A stretch of 39,595 nt of DNA from Hyphomonadaceae bacterium (GCA_030697555.1 JAUYPV010000138.1:1-39595), one strand, 5' to 3'. Numbered from the stretch's first letter, positions 9,016 to 18,240 are shown. Program-made: numbers and translations. The notes: a model not told the origin generated them from the letters alone.

Positions 9016-11166
9016 GTGAAGGACTGGAAAAAGTTGACGGCGCTGGCCGTCAGCGCGTTTGCGCTGACCGGCGTTGCCAGCGCCCAGCAGGCGCAGTCAC
9101 CACCGCCGACCGCGGCGTCAGCGGGCGACCAGGCGGTGCGGACGTTCGACACGGCTTTCTTTGCGCGCTTCAACCCGATCACGGCCGAGGACATGGTGCG
9201 CCAGCTTCCGGGCTTCACCATCGACGAGGGCGAGGAGCTGCGCGGTTTCGGCGCCACTGCCGGCAACGTGCTGATCGACGGACAGCGGCCGGCGAGCAAG
9301 ACGGAAATCAGCAAGGAGCTGGGCCGCATCGCGGCGCGCGATGTGCTGCGGATCGAGCTGATCGGCGCAGCGGCGGCCGGCGATATCGACGTGCGCGGGT
9401 ATACGGAACTCGCGAACGTCGTGCTGAAGCCGGCGGCGCAGGTGCAGGTTTCGACCACGTGGGCAGCGACGACGCGCTACTATGAGCAGGGGCACCAGGG
9501 TTTGCAGGTCGGCGCGACGCGCGCGTGGAAGGGCAGTGATTTTGGGTTCCGCCTCAACGTGCAGGGCACCAATATCGGCGAGCGCGAGGAAGTGGAGGCG
9601 ACGTTCCGCAATGCGGCGGGCACGCTGACGCGCACGCAGGAAGAGTTCTACCAGCAGCAGGCCGGCGAGCTTCTGGTCTCCGGCACGGGCAACTGGACGC
9701 CAACGGCGCGGGATACGTTCAACGTAAACTTCCGCGTGCTGCCGCGCTGGTTCACGCTCAACGCCGCGGCCGATGTGCGCGCCCCGAGCGGGACATCGGT
9801 GGGCGGCATTTCGTTCAACTACACCGAGAAGGACATCTGGTATGTCGACCTCGGCGGCGACTGGGAGCACAAATTCTCGGCGGCCAACGCGGTGAAGCTC
9901 ATCACCGTGAACCGGCTGGTGAACTGGCGGCCGCAGCAGACGCTGACGCAGAACGTTCTCGGCTTGCCGCAAGGCCGGGCGGTCGACAATGCGGACAACA
10001 GGGCAGGCGAGCACGTGCTGCGCGGTGTCTGGACCTTGAAGCCGAACAGCGCGCACACGGTCGAGCTCGGTCTCGAAGGCGCCTACAACTATCGCAGGAC
10101 GGATCGGCAGAGCCTGCTGGGCGCGCTTACCGGGCCGCTGTTTCCGGTGACAGTGCCGGTTGCTTCGACCGAGGTCGAGGAGGAGCGGGCGGAGGCGTCG
10201 ATCGTCGACGTCTGGCGCATCAATCCACAACTGACGCTGGAGAGCGGCTTCAACTACGAGGCTTCGACCATCCGCCAGACCATCACCCAACCGGCGCAGC
10301 CCGACATCGAACGCGATTTCACCTATGCGAAGCCGCGTGTCGTCGCGACGTGGACACCGAGCGCGACCGATCAGGTTCGACTCTCGCTGGTTCGAGATGT
10401 GTCGCAGCTCGACTTCGGCGATTTCGCCACGGGTCTCGACTCGATCAGCTCAACGGCCAATGTCGGCAACACCAACTTGGAGCCAGAGCAGACCTGGAAG
10501 CTGAGCGCGCAGTGGAAGCGGCAGATCGGCCAGCGCGGCTCGATCTCGATCACGGGCTTCTACGACGACATCGAGGACACGCAGGATTTCATCTCGCCGG
10601 CGCCCACGCCGTTGCGGACCGCCATTGGCAATATCGGCGACGGCGAACGCTGGGGCGGCCGCATCGAAGCGACGTTGCCGCTGGACTCGATGGGCGTGAA
10701 GAACGGCCTGCTGAAGCTCAATGCTGGCGGGCAGGGCAGCAAGGTCATCGATCCGCTGACCGGCGAGGAGCGCGAGATCTCCAACGAGGCCGAGTATGAT
10801 TGGGCGGTCGATTTCCGGCAGGACATCCCGTCGATGAAGGTCGCTTGGGGTGGCAGGGTCGCCAGCACGCTGCCGGTGTCGGCGGGCGCAGCTATCGTTG
10901 CTCCTCCGGCCACGCAGTATCGTGTCGACCGCATCGAGTCGGCTGATCTGGGCGAGCCCGGCGTCGATCTCTTTGTCGAGACGACGCGCTTCCTGGGCGG
11001 AGTGCTGGTGAGGCTGACGGCCGCGAACCTTCTGGATGTGGAAAAGGAAGTGGATCGCCGCTTCTATACGCCGTCGCGAATTCCGCCGGGCGCATTCTCC
11101 TCGACCGAAGAGCGCAACTCGACCTACGGCCGAACGGTGACGCTCACTATCGCCGGAGCGTTCTAG
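9016..11166 (+). CDS. TonB-dependent receptor-like outer-membrane protein
   Basis: The 716-residue product has a Sec signal (cleavage near VASAQQ), a plug domain around residues 45-140 with ITAEDMVRQLPGF, GNVLIDGQRPASK and IELIGAAAAGD, and a long beta-barrel ending in an aromatic residue (TVTLTIAGAF), the usual outer-membrane assembly signal. Barrel repeats such as NVGNTNLEPEQTWKLSAQWKR are typical of TonB-dependent receptors. I chose GTG 9016 because an AGAGGGGA ribosome site is 6 nt upstream and the signal peptide starts properly; an ATG at 8977 would add 13 charged residues. No substrate can be read from sequence and no transporter is adjacent. Its stop codon overlaps the stop of the convergent flavoprotein gene (shared CTAG). 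Confidence 0.85.
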   Translation: MKDWKKLTALAVSAFALTGVASAQQAQSPPPTAASAGDQAVRTFDTAFFARFNPITAEDMVRQLPGFTIDEGEELRGFGATAGNVLIDGQRPASKTEISKELGRIAARDVLRIELIGAAAAGDIDVRGYTELANVVLKPAAQVQVSTTWAATTRYYEQGHQGLQVGATRAWKGSDFGFRLNVQGTNIGEREEVEATFRNAAGTLTRTQEEFYQQQAGELLVSGTGNWTPTARDTFNVNFRVLPRWFTLNAAADVRAPSGTSVGGISFNYTEKDIWYVDLGGDWEHKFSAANAVKLITVNRLVNWRPQQTLTQNVLGLPQGRAVDNADNRAGEHVLRGVWTLKPNSAHTVELGLEGAYNYRRTDRQSLLGALTGPLFPVTVPVASTEVEEERAEASIVDVWRINPQLTLESGFNYEASTIRQTITQPAQPDIERDFTYAKPRVVATWTPSATDQVRLSLVRDVSQLDFGDFATGLDSISSTANVGNTNLEPEQTWKLSAQWKRQIGQRGSISITGFYDDIEDTQDFISPAPTPLRTAIGNIGDGERWGGRIEATLPLDSMGVKNGLLKLNAGGQGSKVIDPLTGEEREISNEAEYDWAVDFRQDIPSMKVAWGGRVASTLPVSAGAAIVAPPATQYRVDRIESADLGEPGVDLFVETTRFLGGVLVRLTAANLLDVEKEVDRRFYTPSRIPPGAFSSTEERNSTYGRTVTLTIAGAF

Positions 11167-12398
11167 AGGCCCGTCCGCTTCAGCGCGCCCAGCCCGGCAG
11201 CGCGGCCGGTGGCGAAGCACGCCTGCAGCAGGTAACCGCCCGTCGGCGCTTCCCAGTCGAGCATTTCGCCGCAGACGAAGGCTGTCGGATCGACCTTCAG
11301 GGAATAGTCCGCGTTGATGCTGTCCCAGCTCACGCCGCCCGCTGTCGAGATAGCGCGGGCAATCGGAGCGACGCCCGTCAGCTTCACGCGCACCTGCTTG
11401 ATGCGCCGCGCGAGATCGCCGGGCGCTGAGGGAAGGGAGGCGCCGCGTTCGTCTTCCCGCACTAGGCTCGCCGCTGCCGACGAGAGGCCCGCCTTGCGCA
11501 GCCGGTTCGCGGTGGAGTCCTTAGCCCCGCCGGAAAGTCTTGTCGCCAGCGCGGTTTCGCTCATGTCCGGCATCAGGTCGATTTCCAGGGCAGCCGATCC
11601 CTGTGCCTCGATCGTGTCGCGCAAGTGCGCCGACAGCGCATAGATCGCGCCCCCTTCGAGACCGTACGCGGTGGCGATGGCTTCGCCGCGCGCTTCGTGG
11701 CCATCGAACGAGAACCGCGAACGTTTGATCGGCTGGGCCGCGAACTTCTCCTTGAATACGCCGGACCACGAAATGAGGAAGCCTGAGTTGGACGGCTTCA
11801 GCGGCGCGATCTCCACGCCGTGTGCGCTGAACGCGGCCTGCCAGCTTCCATCCGATCCAAGGCGTGGCCAGCTCGCGCCGCCCAGGGCAAAAACGGCAAC
11901 GTCAGGTCGTTCGATGCGCCGGCCTTCCGGCGTCTCGAGCACGAGCGCGCCATTCTCCCATCCCAGCCAGCGCGAGCGCGCGACGAGTTCGACGCCCATG
12001 CCGCCCAGCTTCGCGAGCCACGCGCGCAGAAGAGGCGAGGCTTTCATCGCTTTTGGAAAGATGCGTCCGCTTGAGCCGACGAAGGTTTCGACGCCCAGTT
12101 CTTCACTCCATGCCTTCAGCGCATCCGGCGGAAAGGCGCGTATGGCAGGCTCAAGCCTCGCCCGCGCGGCGCCATAGCGCGACAGGAAGGGTTCCAGAGG
12201 TTCGGAATGCGTGAGGTTGAGGCCGCCGCGTCCGGCCAGCAGGAATTTTCGCGCCGGGTTGGGCATACGCTCGTGGATGGTGACGCCAACGCCTGCCCGC
12301 GCCAGCACTTCGGCCGCCATGAGCCCCGCCGGGCCCGCGCCTATGACAATCGCCCGGCGTGTGGCATTCGAGCCTGAAGGTATGTCGAGGGAAGCCAT
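11163..12398 (-). CDS. HI0933-like (TIGR03862-type) FAD flavoprotein
   Basis: The 411-residue protein has an N-terminal FAD-binding Rossmann motif VIGAGPAGLMAAEVLARAG, the family signature KFLLAGRGGLNLTH, FALGGASWPRLGSDG, and a C-terminal FAD segment GEMLDWEAPTGGYLLQACF. These are hallmarks of the HI0933/BaiN flavoprotein family, which contains a few reductases but is mostly uncharacterised. Only one in-frame ATG is possible near the start, and it overlaps by 2 nt the start codon of the divergent DUF885 gene, so the two promoters must lie inside each other's coding sequences. The 3' end overlaps the convergent receptor gene by 4 nt. No membrane segment. Confidence 0.88.
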   Translation of the reverse strand: MASLDIPSGSNATRRAIVIGAGPAGLMAAEVLARAGVGVTIHERMPNPARKFLLAGRGGLNLTHSEPLEPFLSRYGAARARLEPAIRAFPPDALKAWSEELGVETFVGSSGRIFPKAMKASPLLRAWLAKLGGMGVELVARSRWLGWENGALVLETPEGRRIERPDVAVFALGGASWPRLGSDGSWQAAFSAHGVEIAPLKPSNSGFLISWSGVFKEKFAAQPIKRSRFSFDGHEARGEAIATAYGLEGGAIYALSAHLRDTIEAQGSAALEIDLMPDMSETALATRLSGGAKDSTANRLRKAGLSSAAASLVREDERGASLPSAPGDLARRIKQVRVKLTGVAPIARAISTAGGVSWDSINADYSLKVDPTAFVCGEMLDWEAPTGGYLLQACFATGRAAGLGALKRTGL

Positions 12399-14229
12399 GC
12401 GTTTGCTTGTAAAAATCCTGCTTGGGCTCGTGGCGCTGGTTGTCGTCGCCGTCCTCGGGGTCGTGACCTGGTTCTACTGGGCGCCGGTCGGCGTCAACAA
12501 CTACGCCAACAGGGTCGCCATCGACATGGCGTTCCAGTCGCCGCAGGCTTTGACCCAGCTTGGCGTCGTAGACAACACGCTTCTCGATTTCCATTCGGCA
12601 AAACTCGACGACTACACCAAGGCGGGCGACGACCGCATGCTGGCGCTGGCGAAGAATGCGCGGGCGGGGCTCGACCGCTATGGCCCCAAGGGCCTCAAGG
12701 GGCAGGAGGCGCTGAGCTGGAGCATTCTTGCCGCCACGTTCGACGACATGGTGCGCTCAGCCGAGAGCCCGATCGCGCAGGCGCCGTACCGGATCAACCA
12801 GATCTCCGGGGTGACCATCGATGGTCCTGCCTTCCTGACCGACATGCACCAGATCGTCAGCAAGGCCAGCGCCGAGAAATATGTGAAACGCATCGTTGAA
12901 TTCGGCCGCGTGCTTGGCGAAGTGAAGGCGCGGGTGGAGGCCGATCGCGCTGTGGGCATTACGCCGCCGGACTTCATCATCGACAAGGCGCTGGCCGGCA
13001 TGCACGCCTTCATCGATGGCGGCGCGGCCAATACGGTGTTGGTCACGACGTTCGCGCCCAAGCTCGATGCGATAAAACTGGGGGACGCCGACAAGGCAAA
13101 GCTGGTGGCTGATGCAACCGCGGCGGTCGATGCGCATGTCATTCCGGGCTATGAGGCGCTGATCGTGCTGTTCGAGGACATGCGGAAGACGGCGACGCAT
13201 GACGCAGGCATCTGGCGCGTGCCGGGCGGGGAGCAGTTCTACGCCGGCCGCCTCAGGGCCGAGACGACGACCGATCTTACCGCTGACGAGATACATGAGA
13301 TCGGTCTTGCGGAGGCCGCGCGCATCGAAGCTGAGATGACGGCGGTGATGGACAGGATGGGCGTGGCGCCGGGCGAGTTCATGGCGCGCGTCGATTCGGT
13401 GATGAAGGATCCGGCCCAGCTCTATCCCAACACGGATGCTGGCCGCGAAGAGATGCTGACCTATCTGCGCGGCTTGAAGGCTGGCTTCGATGCGAAGTCC
13501 AAGGACTGGTTCCAGTCGCTTCCGAAGCAGGCGCTCGAGATCGTGCGCGTACCGGAATACGCGCAGGACTCGTCCGCGGGCGGTTATTACAACCCGCCTT
13601 CGCTCGATGGCTCGCGGCCGGGGCGTTTCTACATCAACCTGCGCAACACGGCGGACTATCCGAAGTTCACGCTGGCGACGCTGTTCTATCACGAGGCCGA
13701 ACCGGGCCATCACTTCCAGCTCTCGGCCGCGCAGAACGTGAAGGACGTGCCGATCCAGCGGCAGGTGATCTCGCCGGCGGCGTTCTCGGAAGGGTGGGGG
13801 CTCTACGCCGAGAAGCTGGCCAAGGAGATGGGGTTCTACGAGACGGATCTTGCCGGCGATCTCGGCCGGCTGCAGTCCGAGATGTTCCGGGCGACGCGGC
13901 TCGTGGTCGACACCGGCATGCACGCCGAGCGCTGGAGTCGCGAGCAGGCCATCGACTACATGCGCTCCAAGACCGGCATGACTGAGGAAGAGATCACGCG
14001 CGAGGTCGAACGCTATGTCGCGTGGCCGGGGCAGGCCTGCGCCTACAAGATCGGGGAGCTGACTATTCTCCGGCTGCGCGAACATGCGAAGAGCGAGCTT
14101 GGAGACAAGTTCGACATCCGCGCCTTCCATGAGGAAGTGCTGATGAATGGCGGCATGCCGCTGAATGTGCTGGAGCAGGTGATCGACCAGTGGATCGCCG
14201 ATGGGAAGTCGGCCGCCCCGCCGGCGTAG
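12397..14229 (+). CDS. DUF885 family membrane-anchored metallopeptidase-like protein
   Basis: The 610-residue protein has an N-terminal membrane anchor (LVKILLGLVALVVVAVLGVV) and a large DUF885 domain. The likely zinc site is HEAEPGHH near residue 432, followed by SEGWGLYAEKLAKEMGFY with the downstream Glu and by YVAWPGQACAYKIGE, which are family hallmarks. DUF885 proteins are related to M2/M3-type gluzincin peptidases; substrates are mostly unknown. ATG 12397 has GAGGGA 4 nt upstream; an ATG five codons earlier lacks a well-spaced site. It is divergent from the flavoprotein gene with overlapping start codons. The catalytic domain would be periplasmic. Confidence 0.85.
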   Translation: MRLLVKILLGLVALVVVAVLGVVTWFYWAPVGVNNYANRVAIDMAFQSPQALTQLGVVDNTLLDFHSAKLDDYTKAGDDRMLALAKNARAGLDRYGPKGLKGQEALSWSILAATFDDMVRSAESPIAQAPYRINQISGVTIDGPAFLTDMHQIVSKASAEKYVKRIVEFGRVLGEVKARVEADRAVGITPPDFIIDKALAGMHAFIDGGAANTVLVTTFAPKLDAIKLGDADKAKLVADATAAVDAHVIPGYEALIVLFEDMRKTATHDAGIWRVPGGEQFYAGRLRAETTTDLTADEIHEIGLAEAARIEAEMTAVMDRMGVAPGEFMARVDSVMKDPAQLYPNTDAGREEMLTYLRGLKAGFDAKSKDWFQSLPKQALEIVRVPEYAQDSSAGGYYNPPSLDGSRPGRFYINLRNTADYPKFTLATLFYHEAEPGHHFQLSAAQNVKDVPIQRQVISPAAFSEGWGLYAEKLAKEMGFYETDLAGDLGRLQSEMFRATRLVVDTGMHAERWSREQAIDYMRSKTGMTEEEITREVERYVAWPGQACAYKIGELTILRLREHAKSELGDKFDIRAFHEEVLMNGGMPLNVLEQVIDQWIADGKSAAPPA

Positions 14230-14346
14230 GTCCACACGAATCCTGTTCGCGACTCAGGTGTCTCTGCTTGCGGGTTGGGGCTGGAGGTCTAGGCTTCTCC
14301 CGATGCTTGGCGGTCCCTGCGACCTGCCGGGCAGGGGAACGCCAGA

Positions 14347-14445
14347 ATGGCCAGGGCCGTGCTTAACAGCCTGCAGCGCATCGACCTCTCGTGGGTGAGG
14401 ATCGAGATCGGGCTGCTGGTCGGCGCCGTGATGCTGGCGGCCTGA
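14347..14445 (+). CDS. Possible 32-residue membrane peptide
   Basis: This short frame begins with ATG 14347, preceded by AGGGGA about 8 nt upstream. The product has a basic amphipathic first half and a hydrophobic end (IGLLVGAVMLAA), as in small membrane proteins. It lies alone in the 379-bp gap between the DUF885 and DGPF genes. Nothing else supports it; it may be a chance frame. The rest of this gap shows no further gene. Confidence 0.25.
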   Translation: MARAVLNSLQRIDLSWVRIEIGLLVGAVMLAA

Positions 14446-14517
14446 CGCGTCCGCGCGGGGCTTTTCTCGCTTGTTTTGGCGCGTTCGACCCTCCAGCCGA
14501 AATATTTTGGAATCCGG

Positions 14518-14544
14518 CGTCGATCCGGCTCAATCTCGTTCGTC
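14518..14544 (+). promoter_or_regulatory. Weak candidate ECF42-type promoter before the DGPF gene
   Basis: CGTCGA at 14518-14523, followed about 17 nt later by CGTC at 14541-14544, loosely resembles the TGTCGA / CGA-type promoter I remember for ECF42 sigma factors. It lies about 65 nt upstream of the DGPF gene ATG. The match is short and from memory, so it is only a candidate for autoregulation by the adjacent sigma factor. Confidence 0.2.
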
Positions 14545-14608
14545 CTGTTGATGGAGCGGCAGGCCAGTGGGCCGGCTGTCCGTGAAAACGCGGAATAGGA
14601 GAATCGCC

Positions 14609-14980
14609 ATGCGATATATGTATCTGGTGAAGTCGTGCCAGTCGGGCATGCCGCCGAAGCGTTTGTTCGAGGAACTCGACAAGATGGCCGAGAAAGCCAT
14701 CAAGTCCGGCGCGATGATCGATAGCGGCGGGTTGATGCCGCTGCCGATGGGCGGGGCGCACATCAAGCTTGATGGCGGCAAGGTGAGCGTCATCGACGGG
14801 CCGTTCGTCGAATCCAAGGAAGTGGTCGGCGGCTACGCGATCTTCGAATTCAAGACGCGGGAAGAGGCCATCGCCAGCGGCGTCGAGTTCATGAACGTCC
14901 ACAGGGAGTTCGGCGAGGGCTGGGAAGGCACGTGCGAGATGCGCCCGATGATGGGCAACCCGCACGACCCGCCCCGCTAG
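14609..14980 (+). CDS. DGPF/YCII-domain protein
   Basis: The 123-residue protein begins MRYMYLVKS and contains the eponymous DGPF motif (VIDGPFVESKEVVGGYAIFE), the hallmark of YCII-related DGPF-domain proteins. These form a ferredoxin-like fold; most have no assigned biochemical function. They are the standard genomic partners of ECF42 sigma factors, and one follows here 43 nt downstream. ATG 14609 has AGGAGA 6 nt upstream; an in-frame upstream start at 14567 would lose this site. The C terminus (HREFGEGWEGTCEMRPM) is also typical. Confidence 0.9.
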   Translation: MRYMYLVKSCQSGMPPKRLFEELDKMAEKAIKSGAMIDSGGLMPLPMGGAHIKLDGGKVSVIDGPFVESKEVVGGYAIFEFKTREEAIASGVEFMNVHREFGEGWEGTCEMRPMMGNPHDPPR

Positions 14981-15023
14981 CGGAGGCTTGCGCCGCCTCG
15001 CGTGGGGGTTCTAATCGGCGGCC

Positions 15024-16289
15024 ATGACGGTCGCCGACACTCACCGCGCAATTCTTGCCGTCTGGCGGAAGGAGCACGCGCGGATCATCGCCATCGTGGC
15101 GCGGATGCTGCGGGACGTTCCGCTGGCCGAGGAGCTGGCGCAGGAAGCGCTGGTGCTGGCGCTGGAACGGTGGCCGGAGACGGGCGTGCCGGACAATCCG
15201 GCCGCCTGGCTGATCACCGCCGCCAAACGGCGCGCCATCGACCATCTTCGTCGCTACCAGATGCTGGGGCGCAAGCACCAGGCGCTGGCGCGCGAACTGG
15301 AGTCGGAGCAGGACGCTGTGCCCGATCTCGATGCCGCCCTGGACGATGACATCGGCGACGACATCCTGCGGCTGATCTTCACCGCCTGCCATCCGTTGTT
15401 GTCGAGGGAAGCGCGGGCGGCGCTGACGCTGAGGATGGTGGGTGGATTGACGACCGGGGAGATCGCGAGGGCTTTCCTGTCTTCGGAGGCCACGATCTCG
15501 CAGCGTATCGTGCGCGCCAAGCGGACGCTGTCGGAGTCCGGGCTCGCCTACGAGACGCCGCGCGGGCCGGAGCTGAAGGAGCGGCTCTCGGCAGTGCTGG
15601 AGGTGATCTATCTCGTGTTCAACGAGGGCTATGCCGCGACGCGGGGCGAGGACCTGATGCGGCCGCAGCTGTGCGACGAGGCGCTGCGGCTGGGACGTAT
15701 CCTCGTGGGGCTCGCGCCGAACGAGCCAGAGACGCACGGGTTGCTGAGCCTGATGGAGTTGCACGCATCGCGGACGCCGGCGCGCACGGATGCGGCGGGC
15801 GAGCCGATCCTGCTGCTCGACCAGAACCGGGCGATCTGGGACCGGCTGCTGATCCGGCGCGGGCTTGCGGCGCTTGCGCGCGCTGAGGAGCTGGGCGGCG
15901 CGGGCCGGTTCTACGCGCTGCAGGCGGCGATCCTCGCCTGCCATGCGCGTGCTGCGAGGGCGGAAGATACGGACTGGGCGCGGATCGCGGCGCTCTATGC
16001 GGAACTCTCGGCCCTGACGGCTTCACCGGTAGTGGAGCTCAATCGCGCAATCGCGGTGAGCATGGCGGAGGGCGCGCAGGCGGGGCTCGATATCGTCGAT
16101 GGGCTGGCGGAGGAGCCGCTGCTCAAGACCTACCATCTCCTGCCAAGCGTGCGGGGCGATCTCCTCGCCAGGCTGGGCCGGCATGCGGAGGCGCGGGCAG
16201 AGTTCGAGCGTGCGGCGACGCTTGCCTCCAATGATCGGGAGCGCGCCTTTCTGCTACGGCGGGCCGAGGCGAGTGCGTTGGCTTCCTGA
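15024..16289 (+). CDS. ECF42-type RNA polymerase sigma factor with long C-terminal extension
   Basis: The 421-residue protein contains sigma region 2 at about 10-80 (VPLAEELAQEALVLALERWP, PAAWLITAAKRRAIDHLRR), region 4 at about 110-180 (FTACHPLLSREARAALTLRM, GEIARAFLSSEATISQRIVR), and a helical extension of about 240 residues ending in a TPR-like unit (LLARLGRHAEARAEFERAATL). This architecture and the upstream DGPF gene identify ECF42, a group without a classical membrane anti-sigma factor; the extension is thought to act in regulation. No anti-sigma gene is adjacent here either. Targets normally include the DGPF gene itself. Confidence 0.9.
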   Translation: MTVADTHRAILAVWRKEHARIIAIVARMLRDVPLAEELAQEALVLALERWPETGVPDNPAAWLITAAKRRAIDHLRRYQMLGRKHQALARELESEQDAVPDLDAALDDDIGDDILRLIFTACHPLLSREARAALTLRMVGGLTTGEIARAFLSSEATISQRIVRAKRTLSESGLAYETPRGPELKERLSAVLEVIYLVFNEGYAATRGEDLMRPQLCDEALRLGRILVGLAPNEPETHGLLSLMELHASRTPARTDAAGEPILLLDQNRAIWDRLLIRRGLAALARAEELGGAGRFYALQAAILACHARAARAEDTDWARIAALYAELSALTASPVVELNRAIAVSMAEGAQAGLDIVDGLAEEPLLKTYHLLPSVRGDLLARLGRHAEARAEFERAATLASNDRERAFLLRRAEASALAS

Positions 16290-16600
16290 GCTGCGCGGCC
16301 GTTTCGATGGGTATTCGCCTGCTTTCGGCGCTGCAGGGTCAAACTGGCACATGCGGCCTGTCAGCATGTTAGCTTGACTTTAGGGGTTGTGTGAACGATA
16401 TGCCCCTCGCGTCCCGATCAGATCGGGCCGATATCGGCGCTCCGGAAGCGTGAAGGGTCCAGAAGGATCCTGCCCGTTGAGCCCTGAAAAGATCGCATGA
16501 TCGTCCGCGCACGCCGGGCCATCCCATAAAGACAGCGCCTCGCGCGGACCCGTCATTGAACGGTGGTCCGCTGTTCGCGCACACGAAAGAAACCTCCCAC
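16290..16600 (+). promoter_or_regulatory. Leader region of rhlE with promoter at 16374-16402
   Basis: TTGACT (16374-16379) and GATATG (16397-16402) are spaced by exactly 17 bp, predicting transcription from near 16409 and an untranslated leader of about 190 nt. Long leaders are common for DEAD-box helicase genes that respond to cold, but no specific cold-shock element is recognised. The leader contains several short GC-rich inverted repeats such as GATCAGATC. No gene is seen in this gap. Confidence 0.5.
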
Positions 16601-18208
16601 TTGACCCAATTCAAAGACCTCGGACTCAACGCCTCGATCCTCAAGGCGCTGACCGACAAGGGCTATACCGATCCTACGCCGATCCAGGCGCAGGCCATTC
16701 CCGGCGTCATGGCTGGCCGCGACCTGCTCGGCATTGCGCAGACCGGCACCGGCAAAACCGCCGCCTTTGCCCTTCCCATCCTCCATCGCCTTGCGGCGGA
16801 CCGTAAGCCTGCGCCGAAGCGCGGCTGCCGCTGCCTCGTGCTCTCGCCGACCCGCGAACTCGCAACACAGATTGCCGACAGCTTCCGCGCCTATGGCGCT
16901 CAGCTCGGCATGACCGTCGCGACCATCTTCGGCGGCGTCTCGCACGGACCGCAGCGCTCCGCGCTGGCCCGTGGCGTCGATGTCATCGTCGCAGCGCCCG
17001 GCCGCCTGCTCGACCACCTTGGCGAGCGTGACGCCGATCTGTCGAAGACGGAAATTTTCGTGCTCGACGAAGCCGACCAGATGCTCGACATGGGCTTCAT
17101 CGTGCCGATCCGGCAAATCGTGAAGCACCTGCCGAAGCAGCGTCAGAACCTGTTCTTCTCCGCCACAATGCCCGCCGACATCGGCAAGCTGGCCGGCGAA
17201 CTGCTGAACGATCCGCTGAAAGTCTCCGTTGCGCCGCCCGCGACCACGGTCGAGCGCGTCAACCAGCAGGTCGTTTTCATCGAGGCCGGCCGCAAGCGCG
17301 GGCTCCTCACCGAACTCTTCGCCGACCCCGCCTTCAGCCGCGTGCTGGTATTTACTCGCACCAAGCGCGGCGCGGACAAGGTCACCCGCATTCTCGAAGG
17401 CGGCGGTGTTTCCGCATCCGCCATCCACGGCAACAAGAGCCAGGCCCAGCGCGAACGTGCGCTGGCCTCGTTCAAGGCAGGTGATATCCGCGCCATGGTC
17501 GCGACCGACATCGCAGCCCGCGGCATCGACGTCTCGAGCGTGACGCACGTTGTCCAGTACGAACTGCCCGAGGTGCCTGAACAGTATGTCCACCGCATCG
17601 GCCGCACCGCGCGCGCCGGCTCCGGCGGATCGGCCGTGGCGTTCTGCGCCGAAGACGAGCGTGGCCTGCTTCGCGACATCGAGAAGGTCACGCGCCAGAA
17701 GATCCCCAGCGCCGATCGCCGTAACGACGCGACGCTTGGGCAGCTTTCGGCAAATGTCACCGACGGCGAAAAGCGTGGCCGCGTCGAATCGCGCGGCCGT
17801 CCGCAGCCCCGCCGCCAGGACCAGAAACGCCGGCCGGAGCGCAGCGATGATCGTCGCAACGAGCATCGCCAGCACGAACCTCGTAACGAGGGCGTCCGCG
17901 CCGAGGGCGAAGGCGGCTCGCGCCGCAATCGCCGCGGCAAGGGTGGCGCATCTGGCTGGGACGGCGCCGCCGCCAAGCCAGGCAATCCGCGTCAGGGCCA
18001 AAAGCCGCAGCAAAACAAAAACGCCGGCCAGAAATCGTCAGGCCACCGCAAGGGCCCGACTCGCCCCGACGTGGCTCGTGGCGCCTCTGGCCCGACACGT
18101 GGCGATGTCATGAAAGTGAACGCAGGCCATTCCGCCGGTCCCGTGGTCCCGGCCGGCGACTTGATGAAACACCTGTCATCCACCAATCCGTGGTCGAACC
18201 AGGGTTAA
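16601..18208 (+). CDS. rhlE: DEAD-box RNA helicase, RhlE type
   Basis: The 535-residue protein shows all DEAD-box motifs in order: Q motif PTPIQAQAIPGVM, motif I AQTGTGKT, Ia PTRELA, II DEAD (VLDEADQMLDMGF), III SAT, then helicase-C motifs VFTRTKRGAD, ARGID and HRIGRTARAG. A basic, Arg/Gly/Lys/Gln-rich low-complexity tail of about 135 residues follows, typical of RhlE proteins that act in ribosome assembly and RNA decay. No ATG is available; the family start (M-x-x-F-x-x-L-G-L) is matched by TTG 16601. A TTG at 16556 would add 15 residues unlike the family. Neither start has a strong ribosome site, so the start is uncertain. Confidence 0.92.
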   Translation: MTQFKDLGLNASILKALTDKGYTDPTPIQAQAIPGVMAGRDLLGIAQTGTGKTAAFALPILHRLAADRKPAPKRGCRCLVLSPTRELATQIADSFRAYGAQLGMTVATIFGGVSHGPQRSALARGVDVIVAAPGRLLDHLGERDADLSKTEIFVLDEADQMLDMGFIVPIRQIVKHLPKQRQNLFFSATMPADIGKLAGELLNDPLKVSVAPPATTVERVNQQVVFIEAGRKRGLLTELFADPAFSRVLVFTRTKRGADKVTRILEGGGVSASAIHGNKSQAQRERALASFKAGDIRAMVATDIAARGIDVSSVTHVVQYELPEVPEQYVHRIGRTARAGSGGSAVAFCAEDERGLLRDIEKVTRQKIPSADRRNDATLGQLSANVTDGEKRGRVESRGRPQPRRQDQKRRPERSDDRRNEHRQHEPRNEGVRAEGEGGSRRNRRGKGGASGWDGAAAKPGNPRQGQKPQQNKNAGQKSSGHRKGPTRPDVARGASGPTRGDVMKVNAGHSAGPVVPAGDLMKHLSSTNPWSNQG

Positions 18209-18240
18209 TCGTCGCAAATCGTACCAGCCAAAAAGGCAAT

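Noticed and set aside
14509-14540. EcfG-type general stress promoter (GGAAT ... CGTT) before the DGPF gene
   Set aside because: The spacer is 23 bp, not 16-17, and the first element deviates from GGAAC.
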